A DNA stretch of 22,776 nt from Acidobacteriaceae bacterium (GCA_031296355.1 JARLFX010000039.1:1-22776), one strand, 5' to 3'. Positions 7,312 through 15,116 are shown, counted from the first letter of the stretch. The notes: generated by a model not told the origin, from the letters alone. Numbers and translations are program-made.

Positions 7312-8642
7312 AAAATTCCCACGAGCACATTTCGCAGAGCGAGCCGCTCACACTTCGCATTGAGAAAGCGGTGTACGGTGGCGCTGGACTGGCTCGACTG
7401 CCAGACGGCAAGGCCGTCCTGGTGCCTCTCACTCTGACAGGCGAACTGGTGGAAGCGCGCGTTCACGAAAACAAACGCGGCGTCGCGCAGGGGGAAGCGG
7501 TAACAATACTGGAAACTGCCCCAGAGCGCACTGCCGCGAAGTGCCTGCACTTTGGCGTGTGCGGCGGATGCAGCTATCAGCATGCAACCTATCCGGCGCA
7601 GCTCGCAATGAAGCGCGATATTCTGAGCGAAACGATGGTGCGCGCGGGTGTAACGCCGCCAGATATCACCTTGCATAGCGCAGAACCGTGGGCGTATCGA
7701 AACCGCATCCGCATGCACTTTGTGCGCGAGAATGGCGGGCTGCGGCTGGGTTACAAACAGCGCCGCTCGCATACCGCATTTGCCGTGAAGGAGTGCCCTA
7801 TCACCGCGCCGTTGCTGCTGCGCGCGGCAGATGCGCTGTGCCATGCATGCGCGAACGCAGTGTGGACAGACGATGCCATCGAGGCGGAGTTTTTCTGCGA
7901 TGCAGCCGAGAGCTCACTGCAGATTGCAATCCTGCTGAAACCGAATGTACCTGCCGGGGAATTTTCTGTGGCGATGGCAGCGCTGCAGAAGGCGATTCCG
8001 GAGCTGGCTGGAGCTGGAATCTACGAGCAGGCGGGCGATCCGACGGCTCCGCCGCGCGAGCTGGCGCGATGGGGCGCAGATGCGCTGACCTGCAACGTCG
8101 CTGCACATGCATACCGCGTAACCCGCGGTGCGTTCTTCCAGGTCAACCGCTTTCTGGCGGCAGAACTAATCGAGCTCGCAGTGCAGGGGCGCAGCGGTGC
8201 GCTGGTATGGGATCTCTATGCCGGGGTGGGATTGTTTTCGCTGGCGCTGGCAGAGAACTTTGCGCGGGTGGTGGCAGTGGAGGTCGCGGTGCCGGCGGTG
8301 TGCGACCTGCAGCATAACCTGGCCCTGGCCGGCGAACAGCATCGCGCGATTGAGAACACCACGCTGGACTTTCTGCGCCGCACGGCGGCACCCTCCAGCA
8401 AGAAGCCTCCGCAACTGATTGTGCTGGATCCGCCGCGCGCCGGGCTGGGCAAAGCCGTGTGCGAATTGCTGGCGCAAGTGGGCGCAGAGGAGATGGTGTA
8501 TGTCTCCTGCGACCCGGTCACACTCTCACGCGATCTCGCGGTGCTGATAGAATCCGGCTACCGCGTGCATACGATGCACATGGTCGATCTATTTCCGCAT
8601 ACCTTTCACCTGGAAACAGTGACGGTGCTGCGCAAAAACTGA
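7308..8642 (+). CDS. rlmD: RNA uracil-C5 methyltransferase, RlmD/RumA type
   Basis: SAM-dependent methyltransferase that makes 5-methyluridine in RNA, most likely U1939 of 23S rRNA. An N-terminal TRAM-like OB domain spans about residues 14-70. Four cysteines, C79, C85, C88 and C163, match the 4Fe-4S ligands of E. coli RumA in spacing. SAM motifs follow: FFQVN near 276-280, DLYAGVGLFSLAL near 302-314 and LDPPRAGL near 373-380. The catalytic nucleophile is in SCDPVTLSRD (C401), with the general-base Glu in HLETV (E436). At 444 residues it has normal length. It is coupled to the upstream unknown gene by an ATGA overlap, and comEC follows after 35 bp. tRNA T54 methylation is probably covered by TrmFO in this window, so TrmA activity is less likely; which rRNA uridine is modified is inferred. 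Confidence 0.9.
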   Translation: MKNSHEHISQSEPLTLRIEKAVYGGAGLARLPDGKAVLVPLTLTGELVEARVHENKRGVAQGEAVTILETAPERTAAKCLHFGVCGGCSYQHATYPAQLAMKRDILSETMVRAGVTPPDITLHSAEPWAYRNRIRMHFVRENGGLRLGYKQRRSHTAFAVKECPITAPLLLRAADALCHACANAVWTDDAIEAEFFCDAAESSLQIAILLKPNVPAGEFSVAMAALQKAIPELAGAGIYEQAGDPTAPPRELARWGADALTCNVAAHAYRVTRGAFFQVNRFLAAELIELAVQGRSGALVWDLYAGVGLFSLALAENFARVVAVEVAVPAVCDLQHNLALAGEQHRAIENTTLDFLRRTAAPSSKKPPQLIVLDPPRAGLGKAVCELLAQVGAEEMVYVSCDPVTLSRDLAVLIESGYRVHTMHMVDLFPHTFHLETVTVLRKN

Positions 8643-8677
8643 ATCGCATCCCCGGCGAACAAGCGAAACGAAGGTTC

Positions 8678-11473
8678 ATGCCAGATTCCGCCGGGATCCA
8701 CAGCGATGCACCAACGACCGCAGGACACATCCTGCGCAAGACCCGCCACACCCACGCGGTAGCGCCCATCAGCCTGTCGCACATGCCTGCCATGCTGGCC
8801 GCTGCCAGCTTCGCGCTGGGCATTCTGCTCTCGCTGCGGGTATGGCATCCGCCCATCATTCTGCTGATTGCAACGCTCCTCTGCGCTGCGCTGACGTGGC
8901 TCGCATGGCGGCGCGCACTGCGTATGGCGTGGATGCCGGTGGCGGCTGTGTGGCTCTGCGCAGGAATATGGTGCACGGAGCTGCAACCCATGCCCGCACC
9001 GCAGACCGAGTTGCTGCACTATGCCGACGGCTTGAGCCGCAGCGTCTCTGGCGTGGTGATGCGCAGCGGACGCCCGCTGGCACAGCCGCATGGCTACGCG
9101 CAGACCGGCATGGAGACCACGGACATCGCCGTGGATGCAGTCGAAGATATACAACCGGACACCACTCGCATGCAGCCGGTCACGGGCGGCGTGCGCATCA
9201 CCGTGTTTGACGGCAACAGCGAGCGAGAGCGGCATACGGGTGCGCCCGAAGCCGACTTCACTCCTACAACCTATGAAACCGGAGATGAGAGCATGGCAAA
9301 TGATGCTGCGCTGCCAGTGCTGCACTGCGGCGACCGCATCATCGCGCCCCTGCAGATGAAAGTTCCACCGCGCTTCTACGATCCCGGGGTATGGAACTAC
9401 GCGGGCTACCTGCTGACCCAGGGCATCGGCACGCACGCCAGTCTGGCCGCGGGAAAGGTGCGGATATTCCCTGCCAAGCATGCATCGCTGCACTGCCGCG
9501 TGATGGCAGCGCAACAGTGGGCGGGGGAGAAGATGTTCGCCTACCAGGCATCGGCCGCGAATCTGCGGCTCCCTTCACAGATGCGGCTGACGGCGGAAGA
9601 CGCCGGCATGCTGAATGCCATGCTCTTCGGCGATCGTTCACGGCTGGACCGCACGCTGCGCACTGGCTTTGAACGCACCGGCTCATTCCACCTCTTCGTG
9701 GTCTCAGGATTGCATCTCGGCGTCATTGCCGGGCTGCTCTTTCTCATACTGAAACGGCTTCGAGTTCCACTTCTTGCGAATACACTCATCACGCTCTCGC
9801 TGGCTCTGGGATATGCCATGCTGACCGGATGGGGGGTGCCCGTGCAACGGGCGCTGGGGATGGCGGCGGTCTTCTTTGCAGCGCGGTTGCTGTGGCGCGA
9901 ACGCAATGTGATGAATGCGCTGGGCGTGGCGGCGCTCGCCGTGCTGGCGCTGGCTCCGCGGAGCCTGTTTGACGCCAGCTTCCAGATGACCTTTCTCGCG
10001 CTGCTCTCCATTGGCGGTATTGCGGTGCCGCTGGGCGAGCGCAGCTTTGTGCCGTATGCACGCGGGGCGCGGCAGATTGACGCTGTGGAGCTGGACGTGA
10101 CCCTACCGCCCCGGGTAGCACAGTTCCGGGTGATGCTGCGGCTGCTGGGACTGCATCTACAGCCGGTACTGGGCAGACGAGCGCGACGTCTGCCTGCCCT
10201 GCTGGCGCGGCTCTGCTTCTGGGCGGCGGAGCTCTGCCTGATCGGCATGGTGGCGGAGTTCCTGATGATTCTGCCAATGGCGGTCTACTTTCACCGCGCC
10301 ACGGTGCTGGCCATTCCGGCGAACCTGGTCAGCATTCCACTGGTGAGCGTTGTGGTGCCTGCGGGGATGCTGACATTTTTATTCGCGCTGGTACATCCTG
10401 CGCTGGGATGCCTGCCGGGAACAGCAACGGCGGCGATGCTGCATGGCATCACCTTCGTGATTGGCCATGTGAGCCGCGTTGCTGTGGCGGATCTGCGCAT
10501 GCCTTCGCCGGGGCCGGTAGTCATTACCGCGGCGTGTCTGCTGTGGGTGTTCGCGATATGGGCGGTGCGTCGGAGACGTGCGTGGCTGCTGGCCGGTTTA
10601 GCCGCGCTACCGCTGGCCGCAGTGCTGCTGCTTTGGCCGTGGCCAGCGTATACGACACAAGACGTACTGGAGATTACGACCATCGACGTGGGGCAGGGGG
10701 ATTCACTGCTGGTGGTGTCGCCTCAGGGGCACACGCTGCTGGTGGATGCGGGCGGGCCCATCGGCGGGCCATTTGCGCAGAGCAGCGTGGATATCGGCGA
10801 AGAGGTGGTGTCGCCGTACCTCTGGTCGCGGCGCATCCGGCGGCTGGATGCGGTGGCGCTGACGCATGCGCACAGCGACCACATCGGCGGCATGGCTTCT
10901 GTACTGCGCAACTTCAGGCCACGCGAGCTATGGGTCGGCATCAACCCGATGACACCGGCGTACCGCGCGCTGCTGGATGAGGCGGCGGCGCTGCATGTGA
11001 CGGTGCGGCAGTTCGCGGCGGGAGACAGCTTCGCGTTCGACGGCACGCAGGTAGAGGTCCTGGCGCCGCAGCGCGACTACCAGCCAGTCGAGAAGGCCAT
11101 GAACAACGACTCGCTGGTGCTGGACATCCATTATGGCCGCGCCAATGCTCTGCTGGAGGGCGACGCGGAGGCGCCCAGCGAGCGGGCGATGCTGGCGGCG
11201 GGCAGAGTGCACCTGGTGACGCTGCTGAAGGTGGGACACCACGGCAGCCGCAGCTCCAGCATTGCGGAGTTTCTGGCAGCGACGCGGCCGCAGGAGGCGG
11301 TGATCTCCTGCGGGCGGCATAATCCATTCGGGCATCCGCGCATAGAAGTTCTTGATGAGTTCGCAAACTCGCATACGCCGCTTTACCGCACGGATATGAT
11401 GGGGCTATCCACATTTCTGCTGGACAGCGGGGGGAGAATCCGCGCCGGCAGCTATGCATCTAATCCACAGTAG
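8678..11473 (+). CDS. comEC: ComEC/Rec2-type DNA internalization channel
   Basis: Inner-membrane channel that carries single-stranded DNA into the cytoplasm during natural transformation. Order of parts: a short hydrophilic N-terminus, two or three membrane segments, a DUF4131/OB region, the multi-span competence domain with its hallmark SGLHLGV block after FHLFV, and a C-terminal metallo-beta-lactamase-like domain. That domain has DVGQGDS, LLVDAGG, HAHSDH at 730-735 and GHHGSRSS. Its HxHxDH metal motif is intact, so it may be an active nuclease domain. The 931 residues are long for the family; part of the excess is an acidic, Thr/Asp-rich insertion near residues 140-210 in the OB region. The frame is open further upstream inside rlmD, but the ATG at 8678 with AAGG before it gives a sensible N-terminus. 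No other com or pilus genes are in the window. Confidence 0.92.
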   Translation: MPDSAGIHSDAPTTAGHILRKTRHTHAVAPISLSHMPAMLAAASFALGILLSLRVWHPPIILLIATLLCAALTWLAWRRALRMAWMPVAAVWLCAGIWCTELQPMPAPQTELLHYADGLSRSVSGVVMRSGRPLAQPHGYAQTGMETTDIAVDAVEDIQPDTTRMQPVTGGVRITVFDGNSERERHTGAPEADFTPTTYETGDESMANDAALPVLHCGDRIIAPLQMKVPPRFYDPGVWNYAGYLLTQGIGTHASLAAGKVRIFPAKHASLHCRVMAAQQWAGEKMFAYQASAANLRLPSQMRLTAEDAGMLNAMLFGDRSRLDRTLRTGFERTGSFHLFVVSGLHLGVIAGLLFLILKRLRVPLLANTLITLSLALGYAMLTGWGVPVQRALGMAAVFFAARLLWRERNVMNALGVAALAVLALAPRSLFDASFQMTFLALLSIGGIAVPLGERSFVPYARGARQIDAVELDVTLPPRVAQFRVMLRLLGLHLQPVLGRRARRLPALLARLCFWAAELCLIGMVAEFLMILPMAVYFHRATVLAIPANLVSIPLVSVVVPAGMLTFLFALVHPALGCLPGTATAAMLHGITFVIGHVSRVAVADLRMPSPGPVVITAACLLWVFAIWAVRRRRAWLLAGLAALPLAAVLLLWPWPAYTTQDVLEITTIDVGQGDSLLVVSPQGHTLLVDAGGPIGGPFAQSSVDIGEEVVSPYLWSRRIRRLDAVALTHAHSDHIGGMASVLRNFRPRELWVGINPMTPAYRALLDEAAALHVTVRQFAAGDSFAFDGTQVEVLAPQRDYQPVEKAMNNDSLVLDIHYGRANALLEGDAEAPSERAMLAAGRVHLVTLLKVGHHGSRSSSIAEFLAATRPQEAVISCGRHNPFGHPRIEVLDEFANSHTPLYRTDMMGLSTFLLDSGGRIRAGSYASNPQ

Positions 11474-11482
11474 CGAGTGAAT

Positions 11483-11487
11483 GGAGG
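11483..11487 (+). promoter_or_regulatory. Shine-Dalgarno deciding the start at 11492
   Basis: GGAGG lies 4 nt before ATG 11492. The alternative in-frame GTG at 11477 lies before this site and has no such sequence of its own, so the ATG is chosen. Confidence 0.5.
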
Positions 11488-11491
11488 CAGC

Positions 11492-11764
11492 ATGGACGCA
11501 GTAGCGAACAACGGAAACAACCTCAGCACAATGAAGCCGGAGTTGACCGAAGACCAGAAACTGCGCCGCCTGCACATGATGATGAACATGGTGATGCAGG
11601 TGATCGCACAGGATGGCAGCCTCTCCATCGACGACGCCAGCCAGATGGTGGCAGACAGCCGCATTGCTGCGCTTGCACTCTTTCCGGACAAGGAACTGGC
11701 GTACGACCTGATCTACAAGCCACGGTTCCAGCGGCTGATGCGGGAACGGTTCCGGCTGCACTAA
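11492..11764 (+). CDS. Small conserved protein of unknown function
   Basis: 90 residues, predicted soluble and helical. After a low-complexity start (Asn-rich, about 20 residues) comes a core with RRLHMMMNMVMQVIAQDG, SIDDASQMVADSRIAALALFPDKE, and a basic end, YDLIYKPRFQRLMRERF. The dense methionine cluster and the basic C-terminus are its only conspicuous traits. I recall similar small proteins in acidobacterial genomes but know no function. It starts 18 bp after the comEC stop and is the last gene of the plus-strand run. Conventional codon use, a good ribosome site and an orderly position support that it is real. There is no zinc motif, membrane span or signal peptide. Confidence 0.75.
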   Translation: MDAVANNGNNLSTMKPELTEDQKLRRLHMMMNMVMQVIAQDGSLSIDDASQMVADSRIAALALFPDKELAYDLIYKPRFQRLMRERFRLH

Positions 11765-11796
11765 GCCGGGGGCGCATTACAAATGATTTAGACCTT

Positions 11797-11815
11797 CCGG
11801 ATTACCCTAATCCGG
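11797..11815. terminator. Perfect hairpin between convergent genes
   Basis: CCGGATTA (11797-11804) pairs perfectly with TAATCCGG (11808-11815) around a CCC loop. It lies 32 bp after the stop at 11764 and overlaps the stop codon of the minus-strand gene (11807-11809). Its location suits a bidirectional terminator, but there is no T-tract on either side. Confidence 0.5.
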
Positions 11816-12211
11816 CTCAGAGACATGAACCACCCTCAAAAGACCAAAGGGGTGTTGACAACTGGGGCAGCGCCCACTTCGACCAAAGCTCCATCTGGAA
11901 ACCTCAGTTTCCCAGTCCGATGCATCCGCGAATGTAAACACGGGTGACAAACCTCCACATTGGCATTCAAGCGTCACTGCGCGAGCATTAGCTTTGAGAA
12001 TCTCATTGGGAACTAGCGATCGCCTGTTACCACTTTCATAGCCTGAGACCTGTTTGCAATGAGGACATGAAACCAGGACTGGCCTGAAGCGTACCGGCGA
12101 AACGGTTGGATTGCCAGTGGCAAACTCAAGCGTTTGGATATTGAGAAAAAAGCTCTTGGAACAACGCGTGTGCTTACATTCGACTTCAATCGGAACTGAG
12201 AGTGAGGGCAT
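11807..12211 (-). CDS. Probable zinc-ribbon protein, eight cysteines, function unknown
   Basis: 134 residues with four cysteine knuckles: C12/C17, CPHC at 49-52, CQC at 83-85 and CPSC at 115-118. The pairs are spaced so that two zinc sites could form (12/17 with 49/52, and 83/85 with 115/118). No signal peptide or membrane span. I do not recognise the family; zinc-ribbon proteins bind DNA, RNA or protein partners. The gene is more AT-rich than its neighbours: 11881-11940 is 30 of 60 G+C and 12001-12060 is 28 of 60, against 46 of 60 at 11161-11220 in comEC. That suggests later acquisition. AGAGAA lies just upstream of the ATG, and a perfect 15-bp dyad (12264-12278) lies 53 bp upstream. The gene stands alone, convergent with the comEC run. 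The regular cysteine pattern makes chance unlikely. Confidence 0.7.
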   Translation of the reverse strand: MPSLSVPIEVECKHTRCSKSFFLNIQTLEFATGNPTVSPVRFRPVLVSCPHCKQVSGYESGNRRSLVPNEILKANARAVTLECQCGGLSPVFTFADASDWETEVSRWSFGRSGRCPSCQHPFGLLRVVHVSEPD

Positions 12212-12263
12212 AATCTGTTCTCTTTTCTGGGTGCAGGCACTTGACTCTAGGCCCGTTTCCAGC

Positions 12264-12278
12264 TTGATAGAGTATCAA
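12264..12278. promoter_or_regulatory. Perfect dyad, possible operator of the zinc-ribbon gene
   Basis: TTGATA-GAG-TATCAA is a perfect 6-bp inverted repeat with a 3-nt spacer, 53 bp upstream of the minus-strand start at 12211. On the minus strand its TTGATA also resembles a -35 box, although no good -10 is at the right distance. A small dimeric repressor is the natural reader of such a site; none is encoded beside it. Confidence 0.3.
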
Positions 12279-12312
12279 ACTGGCTTTGCCTCTCACTGGT
12301 CAACGTGACAGG

Positions 12313-12335
12313 CAGGCGGGTGATTCACCCGCCTG
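12313..12335. terminator. 10-bp perfect hairpin, terminator-like
   Basis: CAGGCGGGTG (12313-12322) pairs with CACCCGCCTG (12326-12335) around a 3-nt loop. On the plus strand the next bases are GGCTCTTTA, a weak T-tract. No plus-strand gene ends nearby, so it may be a remnant or a dispersed palindrome rather than a working terminator. Confidence 0.4.
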
Positions 12336-12546
12336 GGCTCTTTACCTGTCATCTCAGACCGCATACCTATACCCAAAACCCGAAGTTACCGCGAAGACAA
12401 TCGCGGAAAACCCGAAGAAACCGGTAAGAAACCCAACTTCCGGCCCATCATCCCCGCGCAAAACCCTAAGCCGAGAGATTGTCCATCAAAAACCGTGCGC
12501 TAACCGCGCATTCACCGTGCTGGCACCGCAGAGGGAAAAAGCCTGA

Positions 12547-12579
12547 AAGCAGATTCTTCGCTACGCTCAGAATGACAAT
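12547..12579. repeat. Repeat family 2, copy 1 (CTTCGC..GAATGACA)
   Basis: This 33-base block is identical to 18385-18417. Its core is an imperfect palindrome, ATTCT-TCGCTACGCTC-AGAAT, followed by GACAAT. It lies 16 bp downstream (in transcription sense) of the DUF3108 stop. Confidence 0.75.
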
Positions 12580-12594
12580 CTGATCGAGGCCATG

Positions 12595-13386
12595 CTACTT
12601 GTTTTCAATGGATTGCAGGTGGAACGTAATGCTTCCCCAGAAGAGAAAGGCGCGCATCTGGACGGGGATGTGGCGGGGATCGTCTGTGTACCAGATCATG
12701 ATGTTGCCGCGGTTCTTCACCACGCCGTTGTCTGCCGTGGGCTGGACGCGGATGGTCTGATAGGTGCCGGCGGGGGTCTTGATCTCTTCGCGGCCTAGCA
12801 CCTTCATGGTGACGGGGACGGTACGGAGAGCGTCGCCCAGGGGGAAGGCGATGCTCTGCCCCTGGCCGAAGCTCTGCGAGCCGGCGTAGAAGATGGCGGA
12901 GAGTGAATCGGTGACGCAGGCGGGGATGGGCGTCTCGGTATGCTTCGAGGTTCCCTTCACCATGTTCTTTTCGGTCTGGGTCTGCTTGCCGGTGGCGTAG
13001 TTGAACTGGAGATCGCTGTTGATCTTGCGGCGGCCTTCGACGATCTGCTTGTTGAAGCTGATGGAGCAGCCGGTGCGGGTGTCAAAGACGGACTGGAAGC
13101 GGTCTTCGACGGGAAAGAGCATGTTGACCGCGCCGATGGTATCGGCTGTGGCTGTGACCTTCTCCTGCGTGCCCTGGTTCTCCAGATGGAAGACCGCCGT
13201 GCCGGCGGAGAAGACGCGCCAGTCTACGGAGAAGGTGAGCGTCTGGTGTGCGGGAAAGACATAGCCGGAGGGCGGAGGCGTGAGCGTAGGCAGTTGCTGT
13301 GCGTGGGCGGCAAAGGCGGGCAGCAGGGCCATGCAGGCGGCTAGCGCATGGCGGGACCATCGGATATTGAATACATTGCAATTCAA
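12595..13386 (-). CDS. DUF3108-family exported protein
   Basis: 263 residues. The N-terminus has arginines at 10 and 13, a hydrophobic stretch (ALAACMALLPAFA) and an AHA-QQ cleavage site near 29, so it is secreted to the periplasm or envelope. The mature part is strand-rich with YVFPAHQTLTFSVDWRVFSAG, a SIENK end and the GTYQTIRVQP and WYTDDPRHIPVQ blocks typical of DUF3108. The function of that family is not established. The only start giving this signal peptide is TTG at 13386; its AGGAG is about 15 nt upstream, which is rather far. It is last in the minus-strand envelope cluster, 42 bp after the isoprenylcysteine-methyltransferase-like gene, which suggests an envelope role. Confidence 0.82.
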   Translation of the reverse strand: MNCNVFNIRWSRHALAACMALLPAFAAHAQQLPTLTPPPSGYVFPAHQTLTFSVDWRVFSAGTAVFHLENQGTQEKVTATADTIGAVNMLFPVEDRFQSVFDTRTGCSISFNKQIVEGRRKINSDLQFNYATGKQTQTEKNMVKGTSKHTETPIPACVTDSLSAIFYAGSQSFGQGQSIAFPLGDALRTVPVTMKVLGREEIKTPAGTYQTIRVQPTADNGVVKNRGNIMIWYTDDPRHIPVQMRAFLFWGSITFHLQSIENK

Positions 13387-13428
13387 ATGGCTTAGTCCCG
13401 GCTCCTGTTACGCAAATGCACCCGTCAA

Positions 13429-14004
13429 TTAGCGGGCGGCGAAGAACATCCGTAGGGCAAGCGCGGCATACAGCGCGGCAACCCCCATAAGAGCATTGTA
13501 CTCGCGGTGACGCAGGTAAAGCGCGCTGGAGAAGGCACCGGATTCGGCCTGCGGGGCGCGCGCGGGGGTGAGGCGCGGGAGCAGCCGGGGCACACGGGCG
13601 GCATAATCCGCAAACGCTGGAAAGGCGCCACGCAGAAACTCTTCTTCAGAGAAGATGGTGGGCAGGTAAATGGTGAAGAAGAGCGCGGCGAAGATGACGA
13701 GAATCTCCCAGCGGCGGGAGGCGGCGGCGAAGCCGAAGGCCATGAGCATAGAGCCGAGATAGAGCGGGTTGCGGGTGTAGGCGTAGGGGCCGGTGACGGC
13801 GAGCTCAGAGTTCTTTTTGACGTAGCCGGAGGCATAGGCGCGCAGCCAGAGGCCGGGGAGGACGAGAAGCAGGCTCCAGAGCAGCGTGGTGCGGGTGGGG
13901 TTGGCGCGCCAGAGATAGAGGGCGGCGAAGGCGAAGCCCAGCGGCACACGGATGCGGCGCGCGATGCGCTGCCAGGATGTCTTCTTGCCAGTTGCTGAAT
14001 TCAT
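13429..14004 (-). CDS. Isoprenylcysteine carboxyl methyltransferase-like membrane protein
   Basis: 191 residues with three or four hydrophobic segments (about 20-32, 41-55, 83-95 and 100-118) and the family signature GPYAYTRNPLYLG at 72-84, followed by SEEEFL at 119-124 and a YAARVPRLLPRL segment. These place it in the ICMT/PEMT-like integral membrane methyltransferases (PF04191/PF04140 type), which use SAM to methylate lipids or lipid-linked groups. The bacterial substrate is unknown. The ATG overlaps the waaC stop by four bases (ATGA at 14004-14001), so it is translationally coupled to a heptosyltransferase. That context suggests a substrate in the envelope or LPS rather than a prenylated protein. 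A C-terminal hydrophobic stretch after about 165 may be a further span. Confidence 0.85.
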   Translation of the reverse strand: MNSATGKKTSWQRIARRIRVPLGFAFAALYLWRANPTRTTLLWSLLLVLPGLWLRAYASGYVKKNSELAVTGPYAYTRNPLYLGSMLMAFGFAAASRRWEILVIFAALFFTIYLPTIFSEEEFLRGAFPAFADYAARVPRLLPRLTPARAPQAESGAFSSALYLRHREYNALMGVAALYAALALRMFFAAR

Positions 14005-15074
14005 TCGCTCTCAGGGGCTGCGGCTTGCAGTAGTTCCATCGCCGAGTGTATTACGTCTGCGACCGGAATGCTCAGCAGACCAGCCTCAGTTTGCTGGATG
14101 CGACTATGGCTGGTAACGGACTGGGGGTTGCGCAGGACGCGGGCAAGGGGGGTAAATGGGCCGTTGCGCGCGGGGTCAGTAGGGCCGTAGATGCCCACGG
14201 CAGGGGTGCCGAGAGCGGCGGCCAGGTGGAGGGGCCCGGTGTCTCCGCCGATGCAGAGCGCGGCGCGGCGGAGCAGAGCGGCGAGACGAGGCAGATCGGA
14301 GACAGCGATCTGCGCCGCTCCGCTGGAGGCGGCGACGACCTGCAGGGCGAGATCATTGTCTGCGGTGGCGGCGGCAACCAGTGTGGTGTAGCCGCGGGCT
14401 TTGAGCGCGGCAGCCAGCGCACCATAGCGCTCGGGAGGCCAGCGTTTGGCTCCCCAGCCACCGCCGACGGAGAAGACGACGAGGCGGGTGGGTTCGGGCA
14501 AGGATGATAGAAGCGCATTGCACCAGGCTTCGGCGGTGGCGTCGGGGAGCAGGACGGGATCGACCGGCGCGAGAGCGTGGCCGGTTGCGCCACCCAGAAT
14601 CTCGCAGGCCTGCTGCACTACATGCGGCTGGGAGAGGGGAATCTTCTGCGAGTAGAGCAGGGCGGCAAGGGATTCGCGGGGCTGGGATGATCCGGCAAAG
14701 ACGCTGGCACCGGCGAGACGGCCGACGACGGCGGAACGGATGGTTCCCTGCAGATCGACGGCGATATCGTAGTGTGCGGCGCGAAGCTGGCGGCGCAGGG
14801 AGAGGATGCTGCGCGCGGTGGCGGCGCTGACGGGCTGCGCCTTCCATTCGCGCACCGGAACCAGATGAATGCGGTTGACCAGCGGCGCTCCGGCAGGGGT
14901 GCTGGCGGCGAGGAGCGAGGCCCAGCGGGGCTCGATGGCCCAGCCGATATGTGCGGCGGGGAGACGCTGGCGCAGTGCAGCAACCGCAGGCAGGGCGTGC
15001 AACACATCGCCCATGGCGCCGATGCGCACGATGAGAATGCGCGGCGCGGCGGCGGCTGGCGGGGTGGGTGGCAT
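14001..15074 (-). CDS. waaC: Lipopolysaccharide heptosyltransferase I (GT9)
   Basis: Transfers heptose from ADP-heptose to the Kdo of the LPS inner core on the cytoplasmic face. The N-terminal block IVRIGAMGDVLHALP is nearly that of E. coli WaaC, with the catalytic Asp at residue 23. A central VVFSVGGGWGAKRWP and the ADP-heptose-binding CIGGDTGPLHLAAALG, then YGPTDPARNGPF, complete the GT9 pattern. The frame is open to 15218, but the extra 48 codons read through a palindromic repeat. ATG 15074, with GAGAAG about 10 nt upstream, gives a 357-residue protein of normal size. A 217-bp gap with hairpins separates it from lpxK, and the following gene overlaps its stop. WaaC is preferred over WaaF from the N-terminal motif; a WaaF-like role is possible. 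Confidence 0.9.
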   Translation of the reverse strand: MPPTPPAAAAPRILIVRIGAMGDVLHALPAVAALRQRLPAAHIGWAIEPRWASLLAASTPAGAPLVNRIHLVPVREWKAQPVSAATARSILSLRRQLRAAHYDIAVDLQGTIRSAVVGRLAGASVFAGSSQPRESLAALLYSQKIPLSQPHVVQQACEILGGATGHALAPVDPVLLPDATAEAWCNALLSSLPEPTRLVVFSVGGGWGAKRWPPERYGALAAALKARGYTTLVAAATADNDLALQVVAASSGAAQIAVSDLPRLAALLRRAALCIGGDTGPLHLAAALGTPAVGIYGPTDPARNGPFTPLARVLRNPQSVTSHSRIQQTEAGLLSIPVADVIHSAMELLQAAAPESE

Positions 15075-15116
15075 GGGTACAATCTTCTCACGCGGGTGGG
15101 GCGCGGCGGCGGGGAG

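Larger units (their letters stand above)
12212..12594. other. Gene-poor intergenic region with hairpins and repeats
   Basis: About 380 bp without a convincing gene. It holds the dyad at 12264-12278, a 10-bp perfect hairpin at 12313-12335, and a short inverted repeat CCGCGA/TCGCGG at 12389-12406. It also holds an 11-bp direct repeat, AAAACCCGAAG at 12375-12385 and 12407-12417, and one copy of the CTTCGC/GAATGACA repeat (12547-12579). An 86-codon plus-strand open frame crosses it, but its sequence looks random. Confidence 0.7.

Noticed and set aside
8459..8677. Upstream extension of comEC into rlmD
   Set aside because: It reads the rlmD C-terminus in another frame with a random-looking product; ATG 8678 suits the family.
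12286..12546. 86-codon plus-strand open frame in the gene-poor region
   Set aside because: It runs through a hairpin and has no Shine-Dalgarno; its Lys/Pro/Ser-rich sequence shows no recognisable pattern.
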